From Phascolarctos cinereus (Eukaryota > Chordata > Mammalia > Diprotodontia > Phascolarctidae), in contig NW_018343964.1 of the NCBI RefSeq assembly GCF_002099425.1, positions 16,172,001-16,236,000 on the forward strand: a DNA stretch of 64,000 bases, in the 5' to 3' direction. The notes below the pieces were generated by a model. It had not been told where the DNA came from. It made no database searches and saw nothing but the letters and a program-made list of their open reading frames with translations. A program made the position numbers and the translations under genes. This document shows, one piece after another, positions 22,756 through 33,477 of this stretch; the stretch's first letter is position 1; every line of letters starts with the position of its first letter.

Positions 22756-23689
22756 TGTGAGATGGGAAGGGTGTTCCTGGATCTACCCTGAGTATTAGCT
22801 TTCAAAGCGAGGGTGAGGAAAGGTATCTAGGACGGGTGTTTGGAGTCCATTTTATATTGGTCAAATGGGGAGTAGGTGATAGGGCTGGCAAAAGTTCTGT
22901 AGCCTGGCAAGAGAAGTTGCAAACCCTGGTTGCCAGTGCCAGTCCTTACAGTGACATAGAACCATTCTGGAGGTTGTAAGGGCAAATCTCTAGCAGATGT
23001 AAATGTTTGATTGGTAGAGTTTTGAGTTCCAAGTAATCACCACATGAGAAAAGAATGTATTCCAGGGTACTCCAAGCCTACTATACTTAGAGTATGTATA
23101 TGAGAGCATGCGTTTGTGGTCTATATGATGTTGGTTAATTCCAGAATAAGTGGATTTCCAGCAGTAGAACTGTCCTTTCTTGACAACAACTATTGTGCTT
23201 TGGGTGGTTTGCATGGTGTTTATTACATCTGCAGGAATCCTGATACAAATTTTGGAGGAAGAAATATGAATAATCTTTCTCTTCTCTGTCCCTCACGGAC
23301 ATATCACAAATCATTGTATCCCAAGTTCTGATGAGAATCATGAAGGTCCCCAAGGCAGAGTTGGGGTTAGTCTCTCATTCTGTAACTCTACCCATGGTCA
23401 GTTCTACCATAGAAAAAGTATGTGCTTCTTTCAAGGGCATTTGGTTTTTCCCATGGGTTACTGCTCATGCACCATCTCCCATTCTCTGCTCCCCTAGGCG
23501 TAGCCTTGACTAGAGGGCAGGATGGTAAAGGAAAGGATTCACCCTATTCCTGTTCTATGCAAAGAGAGATTAATAGCTAGAACAAAAATAAAAAGTTCTC
23601 CTATCTCCCCCATCCCCAGGGCGTCAAATCCATCCTACTATTATCCCATGCTTATTGCAGGTCCTTGAAAAAAATCTATGCTAATAACT
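22756..23689. other. Unclassified non-repetitive sequence
   Basis: No repeat recognised. Frames at 23116-23331 (plus) and 23135-23353 (minus) overlap each other and show no domain or splice context I can defend. Confidence 0.4.
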
Positions 23690-23790
23690 AACCCTGGGCA
23701 AGTCTCTATTCTGGGTCTGATATTTCTCATCAGTAAAATGAGAAGGCTGAACTCAATGATATCTAAGATTTCTCCTGGCTATTTTATTAA
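23690..23790 (+). mobile_element. MIR 3' fragment, sense
   Basis: CCTGGGCAAGTCTCTATTCT, TCATCAGTAAAATGAGAAGG and AACTCAATGATATCTAAGAT follow MIR. Confidence 0.6.
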
Positions 23791-24299
23791 GCCTGTCTGA
23801 CTTAATTAGTTGACTCATCCATGTTCCCTCATCTTAAAAATGGGAATAATAATATGAAATTCTTTGGGAAGAACTGTTTGAAAAATAACTGTCAAATGGA
23901 TTAGGAGGTCAAGGTCTAGTAGGTAAGGGTGCTACTTATCTGGCACTTGCCTTGACAGTCCAGACTGGAAGAGTCCCATAATTCAGAACATCTATTCATC
24001 TGGCCACCCAGAGTATAGAAATATTTTCACCAAGTTTTTTTTTTAATTTAAAGTGTTCCAGTATTAGATTTGACTGTGTTTTCTAATTTCACTTACATAG
24101 GAAGCCCTATGGCTGACCAAGTTACAGTAGTGTTGGCTTAGGAGAGAGGGACCAAAGAGGGGCCTCTTTATTCTTCTCTTAAGGATTTGCAAACATACAA
24201 TTCATATAAAAATCCTAAAGTCAGGTTTGCTGAAGAAGATGCATCAGGCAGAAACCACTTCCAGTGGCCCTTGTTCCTATTTGGCTGAAGCTTTCAAAT

Positions 24300-24430
24300 G
24301 GCAAAGTGGAATGAATATTGAACTTAGAGACAGAAAACCTGGACTCTAGTCCCAGGTCTAATACTTTCTAGATATGTGCACTGGGCCTCAGTTTCCTCAT
24401 CTATAAAATAAGGGAGACAGAGTTAACTAG
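24300..24430 (+). mobile_element. MIR copy, sense
   Basis: CCTGGACTCTAGTCCCAGGT and GGGCCTCAGTTTCCTCATCT, followed by TATAAAATAAGGGAGACAGA. Confidence 0.7.
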
Positions 24431-24469
24431 TTTATCTAAAATGAACTCATTTCTACCCTTCCTTTAAAC

Positions 24470-24805
24470 TTCCTTATTACTTTTGGGGACACCCAAGTAA
24501 AGTGACCAAGCAAACAATTTTAGAATGTTTTTCTTCTCTCTCATCTGCTCTATCCAATCATGCCTGATGCAATTGCAAAATGTCTCATATTGTTTATTTC
24601 CCTTTCACTATATCTTCATCATCCATCCCCCTCTTTTCATTTACACAGCTACTAGCCTAGTTAGGGGCCTTATTACATCTTGCCTGGACTATTACAACAG
24701 CTTCCTGATTCCTTGCTTCCAATTTCTCCCTCCCTTAATCCATCCTCCACACAATTGCCAAAATTGTGTTGCTGAGGTATAGATCTAACTGTCAATCCCT
24801 CATTC
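24470..24805 (+). mobile_element. L2 LINE, sense
   Basis: CATCTTGCCTGGACTATTAC, AACAGCTTCCTGATTCCTTG and CACAATTGCCAAAATTGTGT are L2 words. An L1 fragment follows directly. Confidence 0.75.
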
Positions 24806-24825
24806 AAAAATAGCCATTGTGGAAA

Positions 24826-24990
24826 AATGGGGACACTAATTCACTGTTGGTGGAAATGTGAACTGATCTAACCATTTTGGAGAGCAATCTGGAATGATGC
24901 CCAAAGAGTTATTAAACTGCCTATACCCTTTGACCCAGCAACACCACTACCAGGTCTGTTTCCTAAGATGATTAGAGAAAAAAGAAAAAG
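24826..24990 (+). mobile_element. L1 ORF2 3' fragment, sense
   Basis: CACTGTTGGTGGAAATGTGA, CATTTTGGAGAGCAATCTGG, ATACCCTTTGACCCAGCAAC and CCACTACCAGGTCTGTTTCC match the ORF2 end also present at 61470-61620. About 160 bases remain. Confidence 0.85.
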
Positions 24991-25019
24991 CTTCCCCTTT
25001 GCACTAGCTGTATATGCTC

Positions 25020-25200
25020 TCAGATTTTTCTCTATTTCCTCATATTTATATAGGTATTAATAACCTCAATGCCCTTAGTAGAATTGAAAGTCTTTGAGGT
25101 AGGTACGCTTGATTTTGTCAAAATTTCCAGCACCGGCAATGTCTTAGATACTTAATAAAGGTTTATTGATGCTAAATGAATTGAAATAACATTTATCTCC
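25020..25200 (+). mobile_element. L2 3' end, sense, diverged
   Basis: GAATTGAAAGTCTTTGAGGT and AGATACTTAATAAAGGTTTA, then TTGATGCTAAATGAATTGAA, resemble the L2 terminus. Confidence 0.6.
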
Positions 25201-25507
25201 AAGTCCCTTCAACATTTACGTTCTTCTAGTAGGAAAATAGTTGACTGACTGTGACCCAACCCAAGAGTATCATTTATGTTTAATGAAGTAGAGGACATAA
25301 TAGAGGCCTGTTTGAAAGTCAAGAGGTAGGCCAAACAAAACCAAGATGACAGAAGATTAATCCTGGAGAAAAATTTGCTAAAAAGATGTGAGGTTTAAAC
25401 TGGTAACTATTAAAAAGAAAAAGTCCCTTATCAAGGGAAAAATAAAATGGGAACAGCAGATCATAGAGTGTCAAGGAAAGTATAGTAAAGGAAAACATAT
25501 TCATAGT

Positions 25508-25755
25508 TCTTTTGAGGCACCTAGGTGGTACAGTGGATAGGGTAGTGGGCCTAGAGTCAAGAAGACCTGAGTTCAAATCCAGACTCTGACAAAATCATTC
25601 ACTTTTTGTCTGCCTTAGTTTCCTCAACTGTAAAAGGGGGATAATAATAGTACCTACCTCCCAGGATTGTTGTGAAGATCAAATGAGATAATGTTTGTAA
25701 AGTACTTAGCACTTTAAGACACTGGGTTCCTAATAAACGCTTATTTCCTCTCTGC
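25508..25755 (+). mobile_element. CORE-SINE (MIR-like) copy, sense
   Basis: GGCACCTAGGTGGTACAGTG, GAAGACCTGAGTTCAAATCC, TTTCCTCAACTGTAAAAGGG, TTGTTGTGAAGATCAAATGA and a 3' end with AATAAACGCTTATTTCC. Nearly complete. Confidence 0.88.
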
Positions 25756-26439
25756 CCCTCCCTCCCTCCCTTTTTTATTCTGTGAAATAAGATATTGCAA
25801 AAGCTGAATAGTAGCCAACTGGTTAGAAATCAAAATGTGTTAAGCCTGCAAATGCAGAAAGATGCAACTGGAACTTTTGTAGGTATCAGAAAAAATGTGT
25901 TATGCCCCAGTATTTTTTCACTGACAGTAAATGAGCTAATAATTATTAAAGCCTTCTGGGTTATTCTGAAGAAAGGTATCATCTGAATCCAAAATGTCCT
26001 TACTGTTATCAACTGGGTAATTTTTCTCAGGATCCTAAGCACTGGGCCGCATTTCTTCTCTTTGTCTTAGTGCTATGAAGAGAGCTGTGTCTTCTATGCC
26101 ACCTATGTCATTAATATATTTTCATTATAATAATCTTAGAGCTGAGCTTTTCATGTGAGGGGCAGGGCAAAGGGGCAGGCAGGCTGAGAAGGTCAGTAAA
26201 AAAAAAAGGAATTTTGTGATTCAAAGCCTTCTGGATAGCAACCAAGTGAGGCAAGGTTGTGGGGAATGGGAGGAATAAAAGATAAATTTTCATGGTGCTA
26301 CAGATGAAGCATTGAAAAGTAATATATTAATCAGATCATTTCAGATTTCTAGAAAGGAGTCACCTTTTGCTGGAAATTGTTTTTTTTTATTTTTTTTAAT
26401 TTTTTTTATATCCCCTAACACATGAAGGACAAAAATGGG
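25756..26439. other. Unclassified sequence
   Basis: No recognised element. A T-rich patch lies at 26380-26412. Confidence 0.4.
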
Positions 26440-26640
26440 ACCCTAGGGAAATGATTTTTTCACAATGCAGCTACTTAATTGATCTATTTGGAAGCCTTTA
26501 ATAATGCTGCTGCATTCTAATTGGAAGTTATTTCTAAGCAGAATCTGTTTGGATGGCAATTGATTTAATGCTGCCTAAGCAGACCTAAGAAAGCCCCTGA
26601 ACTTCCAAGGAAAGTTTACATGAAAGGACTAGTTTCACTC
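26440..26640. promoter_or_regulatory. Candidate conserved non-coding element (inference)
   Basis: Repeat-free, with closely spaced homeodomain-type cores: CTACTTAATTGATCTATTTG, GCATTCTAATTGGAAG and GGCAATTGATTTAATGCTGC, plus TTTAATAATGCTGCTGC. The clustering of TAATTG and ATTGAT on both strands in under 150 bases is typical of vertebrate developmental enhancers. This is composition-based inference; no alignment could be run. Confidence 0.3.
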
Positions 26641-26867
26641 GCCCAGGAACAGAAAATTTGTTTGGATAGAACAGAGTTCTAGGAAATAATTTGGAGGGAT
26701 TTAATGGGGATTGGCAATTATTTTCTTCTTTTATTAACTCCTTGGATTTTTAGGAGGAACGAGGTGGTGGCCTTTCTTCAGAATTGGGCAGAGAGTAGGA
26801 GGAAACTGCCACATTCCCTTCTGAGATGTCATTTTCTACAGTACTGGCCAAACAATCCAGGAACAAG

Positions 26868-27030
26868 CTTTTGTTAGGTACATAGCAAAGCACTGTGGGA
26901 TATTGGATACAGACTCAGTCTGTGATTTCACTGATAATATGATTCTGGGGACAGTGACAAAAATGAATTCAGTCCCTGCCCTTATCGTGCTTATATTTTA
27001 TTAGGGGTAGATGATAATATAAGCATACCA
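26868..27030 (-). mobile_element. L2 3' end, antisense, diverged
   Basis: GCAAAGCACTGTGGGATATT, CAGTCCCTGCCCTTATCGTG and TTTTATTAGGGGTAGATGA fit a decayed reverse-complement L2 end. Confidence 0.55.
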
Positions 27031-27363
27031 GTCTTAGAAGAGAAATACCTACCCTCTACCAAAAAAAAAATACCTATCAATCCCTCTACCTTTCATGCTA
27101 TAGTGACAAAGTTGTTCCTTTGAGTCTGGAAGGCTTTTTTCATATTCAGGAATCTCCTTTTAAAATGTAAACACCCCAAGAAGGGATTAAACCGGAAATG
27201 TTAATTAGCAATCATCTTGGCAGTTGACAAGAGCAAAAATGAACACCTGGTGGATAATTAGAGAGGGTGTGGGTTTAGGGTTACAGAGACAGGCAAGACA
27301 CCTGTCAGGGGACAAGATGGGGAGTGTACCACCCTATGATGTGTCCTACAAAGTGGGAACCTT

Positions 27364-27517
27364 GGGGCAGCTAGGTGGCACAATGGGTAGAGCACCTGGC
27401 CCTGGAGTCAGGAGGACCTGAGTTCAAATCCAGCCTCAGACACATAATACTTCCTAGCTGTGTGACTCTGGGCAAGTCACTTAACCCTAATTGCCTCACT
27501 AAAGAAAAAAAAAAAAC
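27364..27517 (+). mobile_element. Type A marsupial SINE with target duplication
   Basis: GGGGCAGCTAGGTGGCACAA head, CCCTGGAGTCAGGAGGACCT, CTAGCTGTGTGACTCTGGGC, CTAATTGCCTCACTAAAG and an A tail. The flanks show an imperfect duplication (CAAAGTGGGAACCTT at 27349, CAAAGTGAGAGCCTA at 27519). Confidence 0.93.
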
Positions 27518-27754
27518 CAAAGTGAGAGCCTATGGCCAGCTTTTCCCAGGCCACTTGAATTCATTTTGCTGCTACCATAGCCATAGCTTGAAAACCCTTA
27601 TTCCTTTATTGTGGCAACTTACTTCATGATTTGGCTCAAGATTATTGTCCAAATTTTGCAAATGACATTTTCTCATCAGAAAAAAAGGGTTTGAGAAAAT
27701 AGTCCTAGAAATTTATTGATTTGGCATTCCCCTGGCTTTTAAGTGGGTAGAATA

Positions 27755-27756
<2 letters not shown>

Positions 27757-27807
<51 letters not shown>
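27757..27807. repeat. (AC)n microsatellite
   Basis: About 50 bases of uninterrupted AC. Confidence 0.97.
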
Positions 27808-27808
<1 letters not shown>

Positions 27809-27890
27809 CTTTAAAAAAGGAAGTATTTGAATTGCATGTATTTTTGAAGGCAAAGAATTAATAGGCATTTTTAGGTTAAGATATGACAAT

Positions 27891-28044
27891 GGGGCAGCTA
27901 GGTGGTGAAATGGATAGAGACCGGCTCTGGAGTCAGGAGGATCCGAGTTCAAATCCAGCCTCAGACACTTGACAGTTACCAGCTGTGTGACCCTGGGTAG
28001 GTCACTTAACCCCATTTGCCTGGCAAAAAAGCAAAAAAAAAAAA
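27891..28044 (+). mobile_element. Type A marsupial SINE
   Basis: GGGGCAGCTAGGTGGTGAAA, CTCTGGAGTCAGGAGGATCC, CCAGCTGTGTGACCCTGGGT and CCATTTGCCTGGC, then an A tail. The target duplication is unclear. Confidence 0.9.
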
Positions 28045-28591
28045 GGATACTCTGGGCTATATGGTAAATTCATGAATAAAAAATTTTATGGCATCATTCA
28101 TATAAATGAAGAGTGACAAGCTGTACCATTGAATGTTACTACCTACAAACTAAAAAAAATTAAAAGGAGGAAATTAAAGGAGAAAGGAATCAGAGATATT
28201 TCCGCAGAGGACAACTGACTGTTGTTTTGGGTCTGAGGCCAATTCTGGTTGTGAAAGAAAGGCTATACCTTTACCATGTTAAAACTATTATTTGAAAGGT
28301 GAAACATTATTATGTTTCATATTATGTTGCAATATGATTAGCTGGTTCTTTTATCTACAGAAACAAACAAAAAAGTCTTTATTTGTATTAGTCTTTTTCT
28401 ACCTGGAGTATTATTTTGATATCATTAGACGCAGTCAATAACTTCCTCTTTCGAAGGATGGAGATCAGGGGGCAGGGGGAATACAGGATTTCTTGTGCTT
28501 TGCTGGAATAGTTTTCAGTTCAAGTGAATTCAGTTCAAGTGAATCTATCATACTTATTTCTAAAATTTCCTCCCTGTTCCCCACACTACAA

Positions 28592-28790
28592 TGGTTTTTG
28601 TCGTTCATCCTTCATTCCTGAAAAGGACCAATGACATCACAAGGATGATGTCTTGTGAATGAACTGGATTTAAGTGAGGCAGGGCTGTGCAAAGTCATCA
28701 GCCTCACTCTCTCCTCCAGAGTCATCCAGGTCCAGTAGCAAGACATAAGTCAAGACAACTGGCGATGGCCCAGCCCCACACTGCAGTATG
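28592..28790 (-). mobile_element. SINE sharing its 3' tail with the LINE at 38.4 kb
   Basis: The left end (element 3' end) reads GTCGTTCATCCTTCATTCCT then AAAAGGACCAATGACATCAC, close to the terminus of the LINE at 38376-38425. The body has GATGATGTCTTGTGAATGAA, GGATTTAAGTGAGGCAGGGC, GTCATCAGCCTCACTCTCTC and AACTGGCGATGGCCC. A second decayed copy lies at 10500. Tail sharing is how SINEs are known to borrow LINE machinery. Confidence 0.7.
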
Positions 28791-28796
28791 GCAATA

Positions 28797-29016
28797 TAAA
28801 GAGAGCACTACATTTTGAACCAAAAACCTTGCTCTTGAGTCCCTATTCTATCATTTACTAGCTGTATGACTGTGAACAAGGGACTTAAATTATCTGAATT
28901 TAAGTTTCCTCATTTATAAAAAGAATAGAATAACACTTATGCATTCACCCCACAGGGCTGTCATTAGAATAAAATGAGATCACGTATGTGATCCATTTTA
29001 TTAAGTTACAAAGCAC
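28797..29016 (+). mobile_element. MIR/CORE-SINE copy, sense, cut by an LTR
   Basis: CATTTACTAGCTGTATGACT, AGTTTCCTCATTTATAAAAA, AGGGCTGTCATTAGAATAAA and TTAAGTTACAAAGCAC. The MIR tail stops at the edge of the LTR at 29017. Confidence 0.75.
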
Positions 29017-29790
29017 TGTTGCGGTCTGATAGGTTGTGACCCCTCAAAGACTGAAGTACATGACGGAGTCGTCTGTAATGAATTCACAGACAAGCATTCT
29101 TTAAGTCAAGTTGCCAAAGTTTATTGTTATGCTTTTCAGCAGGCAAGGATTCTTAAGGATTCCTGCAATCTTAGAGTGGTACAATTAAAGTTTATATAGG
29201 ATAAAATACAATAAAACATGTGCCAAATATGCTAATTAGGTGATTCAGGGTGGGATTAAGGAGTGGTTAAGGAGTGGTCAGTTCTTAAAAGAACATGCAC
29301 TTCTTGTACCTACTGCGCAGGCCTTTTACCCAGAGTTCACTGGGAAAAGCCCACAAGGGGGGGCCACATGGAGGTGTGGTTTGAGGCCTGCTACGTCACT
29401 AAGTCAACTAGAGTCCAGGGGTAACTGAGAGTTGTCCAGTCTGCCACCAATCAATGTCTTGTTTGACAAGATAGATGTAGAGAGTATACATATGTCTTAA
29501 GTCTAGAATACAGTTAATGAGGAGCCCAGGATGTAGATAATGAGGTAGGGCAGTAGTATAGATAGTCCAGTGGGTAAGAATGTCTTCATGACCCAGTGCA
29601 AAACTAGTTCAAACTAATAATTCCTTCAGGTGTGTTTGTAACTGCACCAAGGAGAGAGATAAGGGTCTTGCTGGGGCCCACTCATAAGTAATTGCTAGGC
29701 ACAGGGTCCTTGGGCTGGGGAGAAACTGATAGGGATAGTGTTTCTGAGGCTAGGGAGAAATTGGAGTCCAAGCACAAGCACCCAAACACA
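29017..29790 (-). mobile_element. Probable solo LTR of an endogenous retrovirus (fossil)
   Basis: On the minus strand the segment begins TG and ends CA. It holds a TATA-like box (complement of 29190-29200) and, about 70 bases downstream, an AATAAA signal (complement of 29120-29125), followed by a U5-like end. The plus-strand left edge is TGTTGCGGTCTGATAGG. A five-base direct repeat AGCAC flanks it (29012-29016 and 29791-29795). Because the right flank holds several AGCAC copies, the right edge could also lie at 29770. No internal retroviral region is seen, so it looks like a lone LTR in an old MIR. Confidence 0.6.
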
Positions 29791-29914
29791 AGCACCCAAG
29801 CACCCCATCATTACCATGTAGATATGAACTATTTTTAAGTTTTCTTTCTAAACTATAGGACTAGGGAGCATTCTGGCTTGCTGTTAACTTCAACAACCTT
29901 ATTTAATCTTTGAT

Positions 29915-30075
29915 ATTTAATAGTTTATTATTATTTATTATATTATTTATTATATATTATGTTATATATTATATATTATAATATATTGTATATTATATAT
30001 ATTTTATATATATAATAATATATTATAGACATTATTATAGATATTTATTAAATATCTTTGATATTTAATCTTTGC
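29915..30075. repeat. (TTA)n/(TA)n AT-rich repeat
   Basis: About 160 bases of TATTA and TATATT units with interruptions. Confidence 0.9.
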
Positions 30076-31226
30076 TAAAGAAGAATTATTTACCTAAGAT
30101 TAGACAGTAGTCAGTGGCAAAGTCAGTCCAAATAGAGATTTTATCATTTGTCCTTTCCTTGGTCCCAGTCAAGTCTTTGAAAAGTGAGGCTTGTGTAAGA
30201 TGGTTGCTCTGGCCCCTTTCTCTCAGGGCCTGTTGTATTCTCTCCCACCTCCCTCCGAATTCTCAGGCTCCCTAAGGGATTTAGAATTGTCTCTTTTCTC
30301 CCACTGTTAGTTGAAGTTTTCAATGACTGTATTCCCCCTGCTTTTAGGAGTTCAGTGACTGGTACCTCAGTTCCATTTAACCACTGAATATTGGACTAGT
30401 GTTTACGAAGGGGAATTTAATTCAAAGATATAGCACAGACAAATGTACAAATGTTTTCCCCGACACCCTGGGTGTATGGTGTAGCTTAGTCCTTAAGGCA
30501 TTGGTCCCACCATGTTCAAATCCAAAGCCAGTATCCCTTCTGACTTCTCCTGGGCTGGAGTCTTGATGTTCTTGGGGAATTTTAGCCTCAGTGTCCACCC
30601 TGGATTCCTGGATCCCTCCAGATCTAGCTCCAGGGCAGGATTGGAGACTACACTTCTTATACCTAGAACAGAAAAGAACAAAGAAAAAGGCCAAAGATAG
30701 AACCATTTCTCAGTGGCTACAAGGTCTGGGGTAGGGTAGGGAAAGGAAGGAGTTTAAGGCCTTCTCCAATTACCACCTGGTCTAAATGAAGGTGCTATCT
30801 TTTTCCCTTAAAGGCAATTTCCTCTGAACAAAAGGTGCTGACTCAGGTTCTTTTACAAATGCTGATTCATCTGGCTATGGGGGGAAGGGAAGGGTGGGAG
30901 GAAAGCTCCTCCAACCATGTGAAAGGCCAACACACAGTGTCCATGCCTGCAGTCCTCCAGTCTCCTGGAAGCCACTGCCTGGTGTCTTCCCCATGGATGA
31001 TGCCATCTTAGATGGTTTTAGGCATAGCCAAATCCTTCATTATACTTGTAAAGCAAAGGCTGTCTGCAACAAATTAGAATGTTTTTATTGACCTGTTTGT
31101 AAAGGTGTTTTTGTGAGAGATGGCCACAAAAGAAGGAAAAAGGAGATGAATGACAATTGAAAGGCAGCATTTATACTTAGGATTTATTTTTCTTTCAAGT
31201 TTCAAATTTGGCACTTCAATAATTTT
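30076..31226. other. Unclassified non-repetitive sequence
   Basis: More GC-rich than its neighbours between 30480 and 30980. Overlapping frames on both strands at 30422-30706 show no domain. No repeat family is recognised. Confidence 0.4.
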
Positions 31227-31387
31227 ATTCTAGGGCCGAGATTCTTAATCTTTTTTTGGATCATGACCCCCTTTGGCAGTCTGATGAAAGCTATAATCCC
31301 CCTTCTCAGAAGAATGTTTTTAAATGCACAAAGTAAAATACCTATCATTACAAAGAAAACCAAATGATGAAATACTGCTATAAATAT

Positions 31388-31637
31388 GGCAGAGAGATGG
31401 CTCAGTGGAAAGCAATGGGCCTGGAGTCAGTAAAGCTCACCTTTATCAGTTCAAATCTGGTCTCAAACACTTACTAGCTGTGTGACCCTAGGCAAGTCAC
31501 TTAACCCTGTATGCCTCAGTTTCCTCATCTGTAAAATTAGCTGGACACAGGTAATGGAAAACCACTCCAGTATCTTTGCCAAGAAAATTCCAGATAGGTC
31601 ACAAAGAGTTGGATACAACTGAAAAAAAACAACAATG
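31388..31637 (+). mobile_element. MAR1-like SINE nested in hAT element
   Basis: GGCCTGGAGTCAGTAAAGCT, CTAGCTGTGTGACCCTAGGC, CAGTTTCCTCATCTGTAAAA, CACTCCAGTATCTTTGCCAA and the BovB/RTE-like end CACAAAGAGTTGGATACAAC. It ends in AACAACAATG, where the microsatellite begins. Confidence 0.88.
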
Positions 31638-31681
31638 TATGTTTGTGTGTATATTCATATATGTATATATGTGTGTGTGTG

Positions 31682-31720
<39 letters not shown>

Positions 31721-31765
31721 TGTGTATATATATGTATATAATATACATATACACATACATATATA
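31638..31765. repeat. (TG)n(TA)n(GA)n compound microsatellite
   Basis: Starts at the 3' tail of the MAR1 SINE and ends where the hAT 3' part resumes. Confidence 0.95.
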
Positions 31766-31803
31766 TTAAGTTCATAAGACCCTGGATTAAGAAACACTTT
31801 GTT

Positions 31804-32259
31804 AGGGGAGAAAGGCTGGTCTTGTAGTACCAATTCCTATGTTCTCATAACTCACTATTTCAGTGTCTCTTTAAAGGGTGTCTGTTAAATTGTAACCTCA
31901 AATAAATTCCTTTGTCTTCTGGCCAAATTTCCTTACTGGCAATTACTAGTAGAAGGAAGGGTGAGAAAGGATGGTAGAAAGAGGTAACTGGGAAGGGGTA
32001 TGTGAATAAATACTGGCTTACTTCTCTTTACCTCATATCATATACTATGAAGCAGTATATTAGACTATTAATTTAATCCTTTGTCTGCCCAGGCAAAGGC
32101 AAAGTAGATTTCACTAATTAATTTTCTTAAAGGCTTGATCAAACTAATCCTGGTAGTTGAGGTTGTGTTTGGGAGGAGGGGGAGGAGGAGAGGAAGAAAT
32201 CTAGAGATGAGAATTATGCAATAAACCTATTTTCCCCCAATTTATTCTCAAATGCATGT
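31804..32259. other. Unclassified sequence
   Basis: No repeat or exon recognised. Confidence 0.4.
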
Positions 32260-32530
32260 ATAGCTATATTGCATAATTATAGTTGACATAGGGCTTTAAG
32301 ATTTTAAAAGCACTTTATAGGCATTATCTCATTTGAGCTTCAGGACATACCTATGAGGGAGGTTCCATAGCTATTATTATTCACATTTTATAGGGGAGAA
32401 AACAGTCTAAGAAACATTCAGAGGCTTGCTCATGGTTACCACAGCTAGTTAAGTGTCAGAGATAGGATTTGAATTTCAGGTCTTTTCAATTCCAAGTCTT
32501 ACACCTTATTTACTATATCATGTTATTGGT
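32260..32530 (-). mobile_element. MIR copy, antisense, near full length
   Basis: AAAAGCACTTTATAGGCATT, ATCTCATTTGAGCTTCAGGA, CACATTTTATAGGGGAGAAA and GATAGGATTTGAATTTCAGG read as reverse-complement MIR. Confidence 0.85.
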
Positions 32531-33279
32531 AGCTGCTTCTACTTAAACACCTAATATCTGCAAAGAAGTGAGAAGTTCAGTCAATCATCCAGATGTTTTG
32601 TCTACATGATGGCATTTTTGGAAATATCTGAATTTTTCATCTTTCACTCAGATGGTTAGGAATCACATAGACACAGATTTTATCCCCATGTCTACTCAAA
32701 AAAAACCCCCCAAAAAACCCCTTGAACTCAGGAAAAAAGAGGGGAATCAAATTATATGATTCTCCAGCTTATATTAATTAATCTACATTCCTAAACAGTG
32801 TGCTTACCAGACTGAATGTTTTCTATAACATTCCTTCACGTTCTGATATTTTTACTTTGTCTTCTGACATGGTTTTGACTCAAAAATTTTTTTCTTGATT
32901 TTGTAATTCTCCTCCTCTCTCCCACCCCAAGTTTTTTTTTTAATGTAATAATTTTATAGCTATACCTGTGTTTTGCTCAATCTATAAATTTTCACGATGG
33001 TTCTGAATGCATTGACATCCTAGTGGGGAATTACTGCCTAACATTTTTCTTTCCTGGCACATAGTACTGTGATTTACAATCCTTATATTAATTAATCCTC
33101 TCCCCGAGGTAATAGGCAAATATATGCTGTTTAATGTATATAAGACTTTTCTTCTGGAAAGTTCATAGCACTTTCACATTTGATTAACCCAATTCTCTCC
33201 TTTGGGCTCAAGAAGGTTTTAGCTACATACACTCAAGGAAGTGGGGGCAAAGCTCTCTCTGCTAACTTAGGGTCTAGAA
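32531..33279. other. Unclassified sequence
   Basis: No repeat or exon recognised. Confidence 0.4.
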
Positions 33280-33385
33280 GAAAGCCCCAACTTAGAATAT
33301 AAGTTCCTTTCAGATAGGAACTGTCTGGTTTGCTTGCATTTGTCTCTCCAACACTTAGCCCAGTACCTGGTGCATAATATAGCAC
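33280..33385 (+). mobile_element. L2 3' end, sense
   Basis: TATAAGTTCCTTTCAGATAG, CATTTGTCTCTCCAACACTT and AGCCCAGTACCTGGTGCATA are L2 terminal words. A microsatellite takes over where the L2 end should continue. Confidence 0.75.
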
Positions 33386-33390
33386 CTCTC

Positions 33391-33475
<85 letters not shown>
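33386..33475. repeat. (TCTG)n(TC)n microsatellite
   Basis: About 25 bases of TCTG then 65 bases of TC. The minus-strand frame over it encodes Arg-Glu repeats only. Confidence 0.97.

Positions 33476-33477
<2 letters not shown>

Larger units (their letters stand above)
31236..31803 (+). mobile_element. Small hAT-type DNA transposon, split by SINE and microsatellite
   Basis: The 5' part (31236-31386) has GAGATTCTTAATCTTTTTTT, ATGACCCCCTTTGGCAGTCT and AATGTTTTTAAATGCACAAA. The 3' part (31768-31803) has AAGTTCATAAGACCCTGGAT and TTAAGAAACAC. The ends are inverted (ATTCTTAATC against GGATTAAGAA). A possible 8-bp target duplication is TTCTAGGG and TGTTAGGG. It is non-autonomous, with no transposase. 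Similar copies lie at 35983 and 50238. Confidence 0.75.

Noticed and set aside
23116-23353. Overlapping frames that looked like a possible exon
   Set aside because: No recognised domain, both strands open, and no credible splice sites or neighbouring exon.
29017-29790. TATA box and AATAAA as signs of a host gene promoter and end
   Set aside because: They lie about 70 bases apart on the minus strand within TG..CA ends, which fits an LTR, not a host gene.
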